Assembly: GCA_938015595.1 (NCBI GenBank)
Contig: CALLPI010000004.1
Span: 62,001 to 126,000, forward strand
Length of the DNA stretch: 64,000 nt
From: an uncultured Saprospiraceae bacterium
GTDB lineage: Bacteria > Bacteroidota > Bacteroidia > Chitinophagales > Saprospiraceae
Direction of reading: 5' to 3'
The notes beneath the pieces are model-generated. The model had not been told where the DNA came from and ran no database searches. It saw only the letters and a program-made list of their open reading frames with translations. Below, in pieces: positions 7,557-14,396 of this stretch (within the stretch, counting starts at the first letter, position 1; every line of letters begins with the position of its first letter). The position numbers and the translations under genes were made by a program.

Positions 7557-8948
7557 TCAGTTTTTTACAGCCTTTAGCACCCACCGAAAGCCATCTTGTT
7601 CAATCAGCGCAATGTACAGTCCAGGGCGAAGATGTTCACCCGAAATTTGCCCGCGCTCGCCATAGCCTCTATGTGTCAAAATCAATTGTCCTAAGGCATT
7701 GTAAATTTGGATACTCCAGGGAGAAGTATCAGCGAATTGAAAATTCAGATCTTTTGAAAATGGATTAGGCGAGATATTGAGTATTTTATCTGCTTGGGTT
7801 ATTACCGATACAACTGGAGAATAGGCTTGGGAGCCGTCTAAGTCCTTTATTTCTAACCTGTAATAGAGAGGTATATTAGCTATGGGGTCGGTATCAGTAA
7901 ACCGATATTGAAGTACTTCCTGGCTGAAGCCGTGAGCAGCTACCCGGCCAATGGTTTTCCATGACAAGTCGGTATGAGTGCTTCTTTGCACTATAAAAGA
8001 TTCAGTACCGGTCTCGGAAAGCGTTTTCCAAAACAAACGCACTGAGCCATCGGGGGTTCGATAGGCAGAAAAGGCATCCAGCTCTACGGGTTGTGCAGCA
8101 AATGGGCTCATGCTACTCCATGCTGGTCCAGGTGGCACGCCGCCTACCATCAAGGTTCCATTGGAAGGGCCACCGGTAGCCATAGATACATCATTCACTA
8201 TTGTCCCCGTTCCTTCATTGAAATGATAAAGCGCCATGGTATTGGCGTCTGTGGTGAAAGGGCTTGAAGGTGGGGTAAAGTTAGCCGAGTAACGAATGGT
8301 GTTGGATATGCGCAGTTCATCCAGCCAGCCTTTGTAGTAGAGCGAGCCAGGGTAGTCGTGTTTCTCGGCGCCCAGCACCAGGTAGGGGTCGCTGCTCGGG
8401 TACGAGGTAGGTCTCCCATCGCGGTAGCTGATATTGCCAGTATTGGACGAAGTAGAACTAGTAGCATCTACTACCCCATCTACAAATAATCTTACTACCC
8501 CATTGGAGGCATTGCGCGTGACGGCAATGTGATGCCAGTTGCCATCATCTACAATAGTTGTACCGCAAACACCAGTAGTGCCGTTGTTGCCTACTTCTAC
8601 GCCCACTATGATACGGCGATTACCTAGTGCTATGCCGTAATCGCCGTAGTCACCGCCCCCAAATATATCCCGATCTATGATAATGTTGCCGTAGTACCAC
8701 TGATCTGCAGCACAAACTGTAGCGGTGTTGTCGCCGGGTTGGGCACGCATCCAAAATTCAATGGTGAAATTGTGGCTGACATCGGCTGGACGGTGTGGCG
8801 CATCTATCGGTATTTTTACTCGGTCAATATCCGTAGGGCCGTGCCCGTAAAATCGAAGGGAGTATTCCTGTGCTGAAACCATACCCCACCAGGAAAAGCA
8901 ATAGAAAATTGCCCCTACTAGAACGAGGCGCAAGAAATAGCAAACCAT
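7557..8948 (-). CDS. Secreted LamG-domain protein with T9SS type A sorting domain
   Basis: A 463-residue exported protein. An N-terminal signal peptide ends about residue 26 (WWGMVSAQ). Residues 30-260 form a concanavalin-like LamG fold, with FTIEFWMRA, WHHIAVTRNASNGVVRLFVDG and GWLDELRISNTIRY. Residues 290-375 form a fibronectin-like linker (LDAFSAYRTPDGSVRLFWK). The last 75 residues form a T9SS C-terminal sorting domain with ISPNPFSKDLNFQF and a final LRPGLYIALIEQDG. Such proteins pass the outer membrane through the type IX system and are usually anchored or released. The LamG module suggests glycan or ligand binding; no catalytic motif was seen. The ligand is unknown. Confidence 0.88.
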   Translation of the reverse strand: MVCYFLRLVLVGAIFYCFSWWGMVSAQEYSLRFYGHGPTDIDRVKIPIDAPHRPADVSHNFTIEFWMRAQPGDNTATVCAADQWYYGNIIIDRDIFGGGDYGDYGIALGNRRIIVGVEVGNNGTTGVCGTTIVDDGNWHHIAVTRNASNGVVRLFVDGVVDATSSTSSNTGNISYRDGRPTSYPSSDPYLVLGAEKHDYPGSLYYKGWLDELRISNTIRYSANFTPPSSPFTTDANTMALYHFNEGTGTIVNDVSMATGGPSNGTLMVGGVPPGPAWSSMSPFAAQPVELDAFSAYRTPDGSVRLFWKTLSETGTESFIVQRSTHTDLSWKTIGRVAAHGFSQEVLQYRFTDTDPIANIPLYYRLEIKDLDGSQAYSPVVSVITQADKILNISPNPFSKDLNFQFADTSPWSIQIYNALGQLILTHRGYGERGQISGEHLRPGLYIALIEQDGFRWVLKAVKN

Positions 8949-9053
8949 AAGGCGTAAATTTGTTGTGATTAATATGCTATATAGGCAGAACTATCGTCTC
9001 GTTATATACCCTGAGAGTGCTACATGGTTTTACAAAAACATACAATCCACACA

Positions 9054-9061
9054 CAAATGTA
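9054..9061 (-). promoter_or_regulatory. Bacteroidota-type -7 element for the LamG/T9SS gene
   Basis: Minus-strand TACATTTG, a full consensus match, 105 bp before the start codon. Confidence 0.35.
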
Positions 9062-9137
9062 AGAAACTGCGCGTTTGCTCGGTTCTTTGCTGGGGCAAAC
9101 TTTTCTCAACAGGTTATAGCCTCTATGTGGGCATCAT

Positions 9138-9173
9138 AAAAAACGCCTGCAACCAATACTGATTACAGGCGTT
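9138..9173 (-). terminator. Intrinsic terminator of the aminotransferase gene
   Basis: An 8-bp perfect stem (AACGCCTG at 9142-9149, CAGGCGTT at 9166-9173) with a 16-nt loop. On the minus strand it is followed by a run of T. It sits 25 bp beyond the stop codon of the gene ending at 9198, as expected for rho-independent termination. Confidence 0.75.
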
Positions 9174-9197
9174 AAATAGCTGATTGTCAAAATCTTA

Positions 9198-10448
9198 CTA
9201 AGAAATCAAGTGCAAATCTAGCTCGTGCTCATATTCACCAGCTTTGAGCTTGCGCGATACTTCGCCAAAGGCATACAGCGTTTCCTTGATGTCTTCTTCT
9301 GTGTGGGCTGCAGTTGGAATGAGGCGCAGCAAAATCATACCTTTGGGAATCATCGGATACATCACCACCGAGCAGAAGATGTTGTAGGTTTCGCGCATGT
9401 CCAGTACCAGATTGCCAGCTTCAAACGGCGAGCCGTGCATAAATACTGGCGTCACACAAGAGTTGGCAGCGCCTACGTCAAAGCCGCGCTCTGCCAGGCC
9501 GCTGCGCAGCATGCTGACGTTGTGCCAGAGTTTTTTGCGCAGGTCGGGGCTATTGCGTAGCAGTTCCAGGCGCTTGAGGTTGCCTACTACCAGCGGCGTG
9601 GGTAGTGACTTGGCAAACAATTGGGAACGCATGTTATAGCGTAGATATTCCATCATATCGGCATCGCCGGCGGCAAATGCGCCAATACTGGCCATAGACT
9701 TAGCAAAAGTGCTGAAGTAAATATCAATTTGGTCTTGCACGCCTTGAGCTTCGCCTGCGCCTGCGCCTGTAGCGCCCAATACGCCGAAGCCATGTGCATC
9801 GTCTACAAGAAGCCGGAAGCCGTACTCTTCTTTGTAAGATACAATTTCTTTGAGAATACCTTGCTCGCCACGCATGCCAAATACCCCTTCAGTGATGACG
9901 AGCACACCACCGCCACTTTGTTCGGCCATAACGCGAGCTTTTTTGATCTGCTTTTCAAAGCTTTCTATATCATTATGCTCAAACGGCAGGCGCTTGCCCA
10001 GGTGCAGGCGTACACCATCGTAAATACAGGCGTGGCTATCTTTGTCGTACACTACTACATCGTGGCGGTCCAGCAGAGCATCAATAATAGATACCACCCC
10101 CTGGAAGCCAAAGTTGATGAGCAGCGCAGCTTCTTTTTGCACAAATGCCGCTAGTTCTTTTTCTAGTTGGATTTGCTGCGGCGTTTGTCCTGACATGATG
10201 CGGGCGCCCATGGGGTGGGCCAAGCCCCATTCCTTAGCGGCTTCAGCATCTGCCTTGCGCACTTCAGGGTGGTTGGCCAGGCCGAGGTAGTTATTCAGGC
10301 TCCACACGATTACTTCCTTGCCGCGAAATTTCATGCGGCTGCCAATCTCTCCTTCCAGATGCGGGAAAGCGAAATAGCCATCGGCTACGTTGGCATACTG
10401 CCCTAGCGGGCCGCGGTTGTCTTTGAATTTTTCAAAAAGGTCTTTCAT
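9198..10448 (-). CDS. PLP-dependent alpha-oxoamine synthase, probably serine palmitoyltransferase-like
   Basis: A 416-residue enzyme of the 2-amino-3-ketobutyrate CoA ligase / serine palmitoyltransferase family, which condenses an amino acid with an acyl-CoA. Visible motifs: SLNNYLGLANHPEV near the start, GARIMSGQT, the cofactor aspartate in LLVDDAHGFGVLG (about D217), and the Schiff-base lysine in STFAKSMASIGA (about K250). The N-terminus (MKDLFEKFKDNRGPLGQYAN) and FAKSMAS resemble Bacteroidota serine palmitoyltransferases, which start sphingolipid synthesis, more than Kbl or BioF; this is inference. No acyl carrier gene is adjacent. The first ATG is at 10448; an upstream in-frame TTG would add three residues. 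A terminator follows and a -7 element lies 141 bp upstream. Confidence 0.85.
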   Translation of the reverse strand: MKDLFEKFKDNRGPLGQYANVADGYFAFPHLEGEIGSRMKFRGKEVIVWSLNNYLGLANHPEVRKADAEAAKEWGLAHPMGARIMSGQTPQQIQLEKELAAFVQKEAALLINFGFQGVVSIIDALLDRHDVVVYDKDSHACIYDGVRLHLGKRLPFEHNDIESFEKQIKKARVMAEQSGGGVLVITEGVFGMRGEQGILKEIVSYKEEYGFRLLVDDAHGFGVLGATGAGAGEAQGVQDQIDIYFSTFAKSMASIGAFAAGDADMMEYLRYNMRSQLFAKSLPTPLVVGNLKRLELLRNSPDLRKKLWHNVSMLRSGLAERGFDVGAANSCVTPVFMHGSPFEAGNLVLDMRETYNIFCSVVMYPMIPKGMILLRLIPTAAHTEEDIKETLYAFGEVSRKLKAGEYEHELDLHLIS

Positions 10449-10588
10449 GACTATCAATTAAAATGCTGATGGTTTTGCAATAGCCTTGTTGGTTTGTATT
10501 TGGCGTTATCTTTGGTTGGGCTATTGGTAGCACAGCGGGGCAGGTACTGGCATATGCGGGTGCTTTTCCTGTATTTCGCTTTGTGCGG

Positions 10589-10596
10589 CAAAGATA
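10589..10596 (-). promoter_or_regulatory. Bacteroidota-type -7 element for the aminotransferase gene
   Basis: Minus-strand TATCTTTG (TAnnTTTG), 141 bp upstream of the start codon, giving a long leader of about 130 nt in which no riboswitch was recognised. Confidence 0.35.
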
Positions 10597-10637
10597 GGGT
10601 ACATTTCACAATTGCGCCCAGGAAATAATAATGCGTA

Positions 10638-11726
10638 TTACAGCGAAGTTGGACCTGGACCTATCTGGTCGGCAATCCACTGGCCTTTGTGGCAAAGCGC
10701 TGCCAGTTCTTCGCGGATGAAGTTTTGTACCTGGCCTGCAAATTGGTCGGGATACAAGAGGTGAAGGTTAGGCCCTGCGTCCAGGCTGAAATACAGAGGA
10801 ACTTGCTGTGCTGCCCGAAAAGCCCAGACTCGCTCAATAGCAGCGATGGTATGAGGTTTTATCAGCAAGTAAGCCGGCTGGGAGGTCATCATTAGGGCGT
10901 GGAGGGTGAGCGCTTCGCTTTCTACAATTCGGCCAAAGATGTCGAGGTCGCCGCACTGCATGGCTTCTATGAGGGTTTGCAGGCGCTGTCGGGCTTGTGT
11001 GTAGCGACTGTCGGCATAGATGTTGCCGTCCATCAGGGCATGACCAGCTCTACTGGATACGCTTTTTTCCTCTTGGCTAATGAGGAGAATGTCATCATGA
11101 AAAGTATAGAACACCTCGTGGAGGGTGTCATAAAACGGTACAGCATACAGGTTGGAGGAGCCAGCCACGAGAGGGGTTTCGCCCCATACAGCCAGTTTGG
11201 GATACACTGACCGGCAAGCGCTACCAGAGCCAAGGCGGGCTATGTAGGAGGCCTTTTGCAGGAAGGCGGCAGGGTCGTCTAGTGTGCCGAAGAGGCGCTG
11301 CTCTACGCTACACAGACACAAGGCCAGGGCACTCATGGCAGAAGCAGAGGATGCTATACCGGCAGAGTGGGGGAAGGAGTTGCGGGTATATACTATCCAC
11401 TCCATTTGTTTTAGAAAGGGAAAGATGTCAGTGAGTGATCCAAAGAATGCAGTTACTTTAGCTTGGAACGCTGTATTGGGCTGGCCCTGAAAAAAGAGCT
11501 GAAGCTGTATTTCTGGGTTGCTATCCGACTTGGGCTTGTATTCCAGCGTAGTTTCTGTGTATGCATTTTGTAAGGTGAAGCTAATAGAAGGGTTTCTGGG
11601 TAGTTGTACACCGTGCTTGCCCCAGTATTTAATAAGCGCCAAGTTAGACGGGCTTCGCCAGGCCACCTTACCTGGCTCGGTGTGCTGGCTTTCTGCTATC
11701 AGTCGTGGATTTTTGTAATTGAGCAT
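10638..11726 (-). CDS. mvaD: Diphosphomevalonate decarboxylase
   Basis: This cytoplasmic GHMP-superfamily enzyme uses ATP to decarboxylate mevalonate diphosphate to isopentenyl diphosphate, the last step of the mevalonate pathway. The 362-residue protein shows the family start AWRSPSNLALIKYWGKHG (a lysine and asparagine conserved in MDD), PRNPSISFTL, and the GHMP phosphate loop PHSAGIASSASAMSAL. It also shows the arginine-bearing SGSACRSVYP and SLDAGPNLHLLY near the C-terminus. These separate it from mevalonate kinase. No other mevalonate gene is in the window. It sits 34 bp downstream of thrC, with a parS-like palindrome in between. Confidence 0.95.
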   Translation of the reverse strand: MLNYKNPRLIAESQHTEPGKVAWRSPSNLALIKYWGKHGVQLPRNPSISFTLQNAYTETTLEYKPKSDSNPEIQLQLFFQGQPNTAFQAKVTAFFGSLTDIFPFLKQMEWIVYTRNSFPHSAGIASSASAMSALALCLCSVEQRLFGTLDDPAAFLQKASYIARLGSGSACRSVYPKLAVWGETPLVAGSSNLYAVPFYDTLHEVFYTFHDDILLISQEEKSVSSRAGHALMDGNIYADSRYTQARQRLQTLIEAMQCGDLDIFGRIVESEALTLHALMMTSQPAYLLIKPHTIAAIERVWAFRAAQQVPLYFSLDAGPNLHLLYPDQFAGQVQNFIREELAALCHKGQWIADQIGPGPTSL

Positions 11727-11741
11727 GGTTGAAGATTTAGA

Positions 11742-11757
11742 TGTTCCACGTGGAACA
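11742..11757. promoter_or_regulatory. parS-type centromere site 1
   Basis: The 16-bp perfect palindrome TGTTCCACGTGGAACA lies in the 34-bp gap between thrC and mvaD. It matches the chromosomal parS consensus bound by ParB (TGTTnCACGTGnAACA). An identical copy lies 357 bp away inside thrC. No parA or parB gene is in the window. parS sites normally lie near the replication origin. Confidence 0.8.
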
Positions 11758-11760
11758 TTT

Positions 11761-13077
11761 TTAAGCGTAATATTCCATAAGCCAGGATTTAAGCTCGCTG
11801 AACTGCGTGCTCATCAAGGTGGCGATTTTAGGGCGATGCGCGAGGGCAGCCAGGCGCTCTGGTATTTCTATGGGTTGCTGAAGGATGCGTTCCATGTCTT
11901 CCAGAAACTTTGCGGGGTGGGCGGTTTCCAGAATGATACCGATAGTATCGGGGTGTTGTTGTTGATAAGCCTCTAGCGCCAGGTAGCCCACTGCGCCATG
12001 GGGTTCTATAGTGTAGTGATATTGGCGGTGTACTTGACGTATGGCATTGGCGGTTTCGTGGTCGGTGTAGGCATAGCCCGAAATAGAGGCGGTCATATTG
12101 TTCCACGTGGAACATTTGGAGCTACTGAATAAGTCCAGCATGCGAGTAAAGTTGGAAGGATTTCCTACATCCATAGCGTTTGATAGGGTGCGCACAGAAG
12201 GGCGCGGCAGATACTGGCCGCTTTTTAGGTATTGAGGCACCACGTCGTTGATGTTGGTAGCGGCAATGAAGTGGTGCGCCGGTAGCCCCATGCGATGTGC
12301 AATAAGGCCAGCAGTGAGGTTGCCAAAATTACCACTAGGCACGCAGAAGACAACTGGTGTTTTGCCGTCTGCTACTTGCTTATAGGCCTCAAAATAATAA
12401 AAACTCTGTGGGATAAGCCGCGAGATGTTGATGCTATTCGCCGAGCTGAGGCGGATAGTTTGGCTAAGTGAAGCATCTAGGAAGGCTTGCTTGACCAGCG
12501 CCTGGCAGTCGTCAAAAGTGCCTTGTATCTCTAGTGCGGCAATGTTGTGCCCCAGAGAGGTGAGTTGTTTTTCCTGCAGCGGGCTTACCTTGCCAGAGGG
12601 ATAAAGGATGACCACGCGAATGCCAGGCGTCTGATAAAAACCTGCCGCCACTGCCCCACCTGTATCGCCACTGGTGGCCACCAGGATCACTAATTCCCTG
12701 TCTTCATCTCGATTGAAGTAGCTCATCATTTGCGCCATAAACCGAGCCCCAAAATCCTTGAAAGCCAAGGAAGGGCCGTGAAAGAGCTCCAGCACGCGCT
12801 TGTGATAGTCCAGTGTATGTACTGGCGCAGGAAAATTGATGGCTTTGGAGACAACGTCTTGCAGGTCGGCTTCGGGAATAGCGCCTTCGAGTAGCGTACG
12901 GGCTACTTCAAAAGCAATCTCCTGGAAGCTGTATCGCGGTAGATTAGTGATAAAATCGGCGGGCATTTTGGGGATGTATTGGGGCATGTAAAGGCCGTTG
13001 TCTTCCGGCAAGCCCCGAAATATCGCTTCTTTGAGCGATACCAGGTGCGATTTGTTTTTGGTGCTGTACAGTTTCAT
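11761..13077 (-). CDS. thrC: Threonine synthase
   Basis: A PLP enzyme that converts O-phosphohomoserine to threonine, the last step of the pathway. The 438-residue protein has the start MKLYSTKNKSHLVSLKEAI and the PLP-lysine motif HGPSLAFKDFGARFM. It also has the Ser/Gly phosphate loop VATSGDTGGAVAAGF and the glycine-rich PSGNFGNLTAGL. This is the E. coli-type short-chain form that starts from phosphohomoserine. It is 15 bp downstream of thrB, so thrB-thrC form an operon. A perfect parS palindrome is embedded in its reading frame at 12099-12114, coding for CSTWN. Confidence 0.96.
   Translation of the reverse strand: MKLYSTKNKSHLVSLKEAIFRGLPEDNGLYMPQYIPKMPADFITNLPRYSFQEIAFEVARTLLEGAIPEADLQDVVSKAINFPAPVHTLDYHKRVLELFHGPSLAFKDFGARFMAQMMSYFNRDEDRELVILVATSGDTGGAVAAGFYQTPGIRVVILYPSGKVSPLQEKQLTSLGHNIAALEIQGTFDDCQALVKQAFLDASLSQTIRLSSANSINISRLIPQSFYYFEAYKQVADGKTPVVFCVPSGNFGNLTAGLIAHRMGLPAHHFIAATNINDVVPQYLKSGQYLPRPSVRTLSNAMDVGNPSNFTRMLDLFSSSKCSTWNNMTASISGYAYTDHETANAIRQVHRQYHYTIEPHGAVGYLALEAYQQQHPDTIGIILETAHPAKFLEDMERILQQPIEIPERLAALAHRPKIATLMSTQFSELKSWLMEYYA
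12099..12114. promoter_or_regulatory. parS-type centromere site 2 (inside thrC)
   Basis: A second exact copy of TGTTCCACGTGGAACA, here within the thrC coding sequence. Chromosomal parS sites are often found inside genes. Two identical 16-mers 357 bp apart are not expected by chance. Confidence 0.8.
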
Positions 13078-13092
13078 AGATGGTAGTGGTGG

Positions 13093-14025
13093 CTATAAGA
13101 TGGCTTTGACACCGTTTGGGTTGATGGCAGAAAGATACAACTTATGGGCAATACCGGCAGCAGTAAATACCGATTGCATGGCCTCGCCAGCAAGAGCAGC
13201 AGCGTCTTTGCCTCGGCAAAGGGCTATTATGGAAGGCCCCGCACCAGAAATACTGCAGCCTAATGCTCCTGCTTCCGTAGCAGCGGCTTGTACTTCATAA
13301 AAGTGCGGGATGAGTGAAGCGCGCTGCGGCTCAATGATGGTATCATGCAAAGAGCGTTGCATAAGGGCATAATCGCCGGTGAAGAGGCTTATAATGAACC
13401 CTCCCAGCATCCCGCTTTGCACTACGTGTTGTTTGAGCGTGATGTGAGGAGCAAGCACGCCGCGTGCCGATTTGGTCAGTATCTCTACTTGAGGATATAC
13501 TACGGCAGCGTGTAAGTCTGGCGGAGAAGGGAGTATCTGCACGTCCAGTGAAGCATTATCTCTGATGAGCACCACGCCACCCAGCATACTAGGGGCTACA
13601 TTGTCGGCGTGCCAGGCGCCGCTGGCCAACTGTTCGCCTTGCATGGCAAAGGGTAGCAATTCCTTCTTGGAAAGCGGGCTGCCCAGCAGCAGGTTTACTG
13701 CGAAAGCACCACCCACCGCACTGGCAGCGCTGGAACCTAAGCCGCTGCCAAAGGGCATGTGCTTATGCACCTCCAGTTCAATGCCGATGCCTGATTTGTC
13801 CAGATGCTCCAGCAGTTTTAGGGCGGCCAAGCCGGCGGTGTTGCGCTGCGGATCGCAGGAGAGTCGGCCTTCGTCGCCGCTGATGGCCGTGATGCGCAGC
13901 CCAGGAGCGTCGCTGTATCGAGCTATGATTTCATCGCCAGGCTGCTCCAGGGCTATACCCAACATATCAAACCCCACAATGGCGTTGCCTACAGAGGCAG
14001 GGGCAAAAACTTTGACTTCTTGCAT
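13093..14025 (-). CDS. thrB: Homoserine kinase
   Basis: This GHMP kinase phosphorylates homoserine to O-phosphohomoserine, the substrate of the neighbouring threonine synthase. The 310-residue protein opens with VKVFAPASVGNAIVGFDMLG, has the ATP loop MPFGSGLGSSAASAVGGA, and the late GCSISGAGPSIIAL motif. The ATG at 14025 gives the normal start MQEVKVFAPASV; an upstream start at 14067 would add 14 unconserved residues. A -7 element at 14128-14135 suggests that thrB-thrC have their own promoter rather than depending on thrA. Confidence 0.95.
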   Translation of the reverse strand: MQEVKVFAPASVGNAIVGFDMLGIALEQPGDEIIARYSDAPGLRITAISGDEGRLSCDPQRNTAGLAALKLLEHLDKSGIGIELEVHKHMPFGSGLGSSAASAVGGAFAVNLLLGSPLSKKELLPFAMQGEQLASGAWHADNVAPSMLGGVVLIRDNASLDVQILPSPPDLHAAVVYPQVEILTKSARGVLAPHITLKQHVVQSGMLGGFIISLFTGDYALMQRSLHDTIIEPQRASLIPHFYEVQAAATEAGALGCSISGAGPSIIALCRGKDAAALAGEAMQSVFTAAGIAHKLYLSAINPNGVKAIL

Positions 14026-14396
14026 GTGCTTTATGCTGTTCCGGGCGTAATTTTTTGAGTAAACCAAAATATAGATAGCTTGCGCCGCTCAAGGCAAGAG
14101 GTCGTTGCCGTCCTCAAAATTTCGGTGCAAAGGTACACCTACTACCATACAAAAAGACAGAGTAATGGAGAAAATCCTCTGCATGCCGGCAGAAATCCTT
14201 TCACAGCATTTTCAACTATTGCTCTGACCTTTCTTGCCTCTTTACAAAACATTTTACCTGGCAAGCTTGACACTAGCAGGAGCGCACTAAAGTAAAGTCC
14301 TAAACTATCAAGAGCAACCGCACCCACCACTGCTGCCTTTTATCTCAGAAGCATACAGGCAAGTAGCCTGGAATATAACGGCTTTGCTTGAAGAAT
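14026..14396. other. 371-bp gap between thrA and thrB
   Basis: No gene was recognised here. The gap is unusually long for two consecutive genes of one pathway. It holds a TAnnTTTG element for thrB and a minus-strand open frame of 62 codons (14142-14330) with no recognisable features. I looked for a threonine/isoleucine-rich leader peptide typical of thr attenuation and found none. Confidence 0.5.
14128..14135 (-). promoter_or_regulatory. Bacteroidota-type -7 element for thrB-thrC
   Basis: Minus-strand TACCTTTG, a full TAnnTTTG match, 103 bp before the thrB start. A TTTG lies 14 bp further upstream (14150-14153), closer than the ideal spacing. Confidence 0.4.

Noticed and set aside
14026-14396. 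Threonine attenuator between thrA and thrB
   Set aside because: No Thr/Ile-rich leader peptide and no paired terminator/antiterminator hairpins were found.
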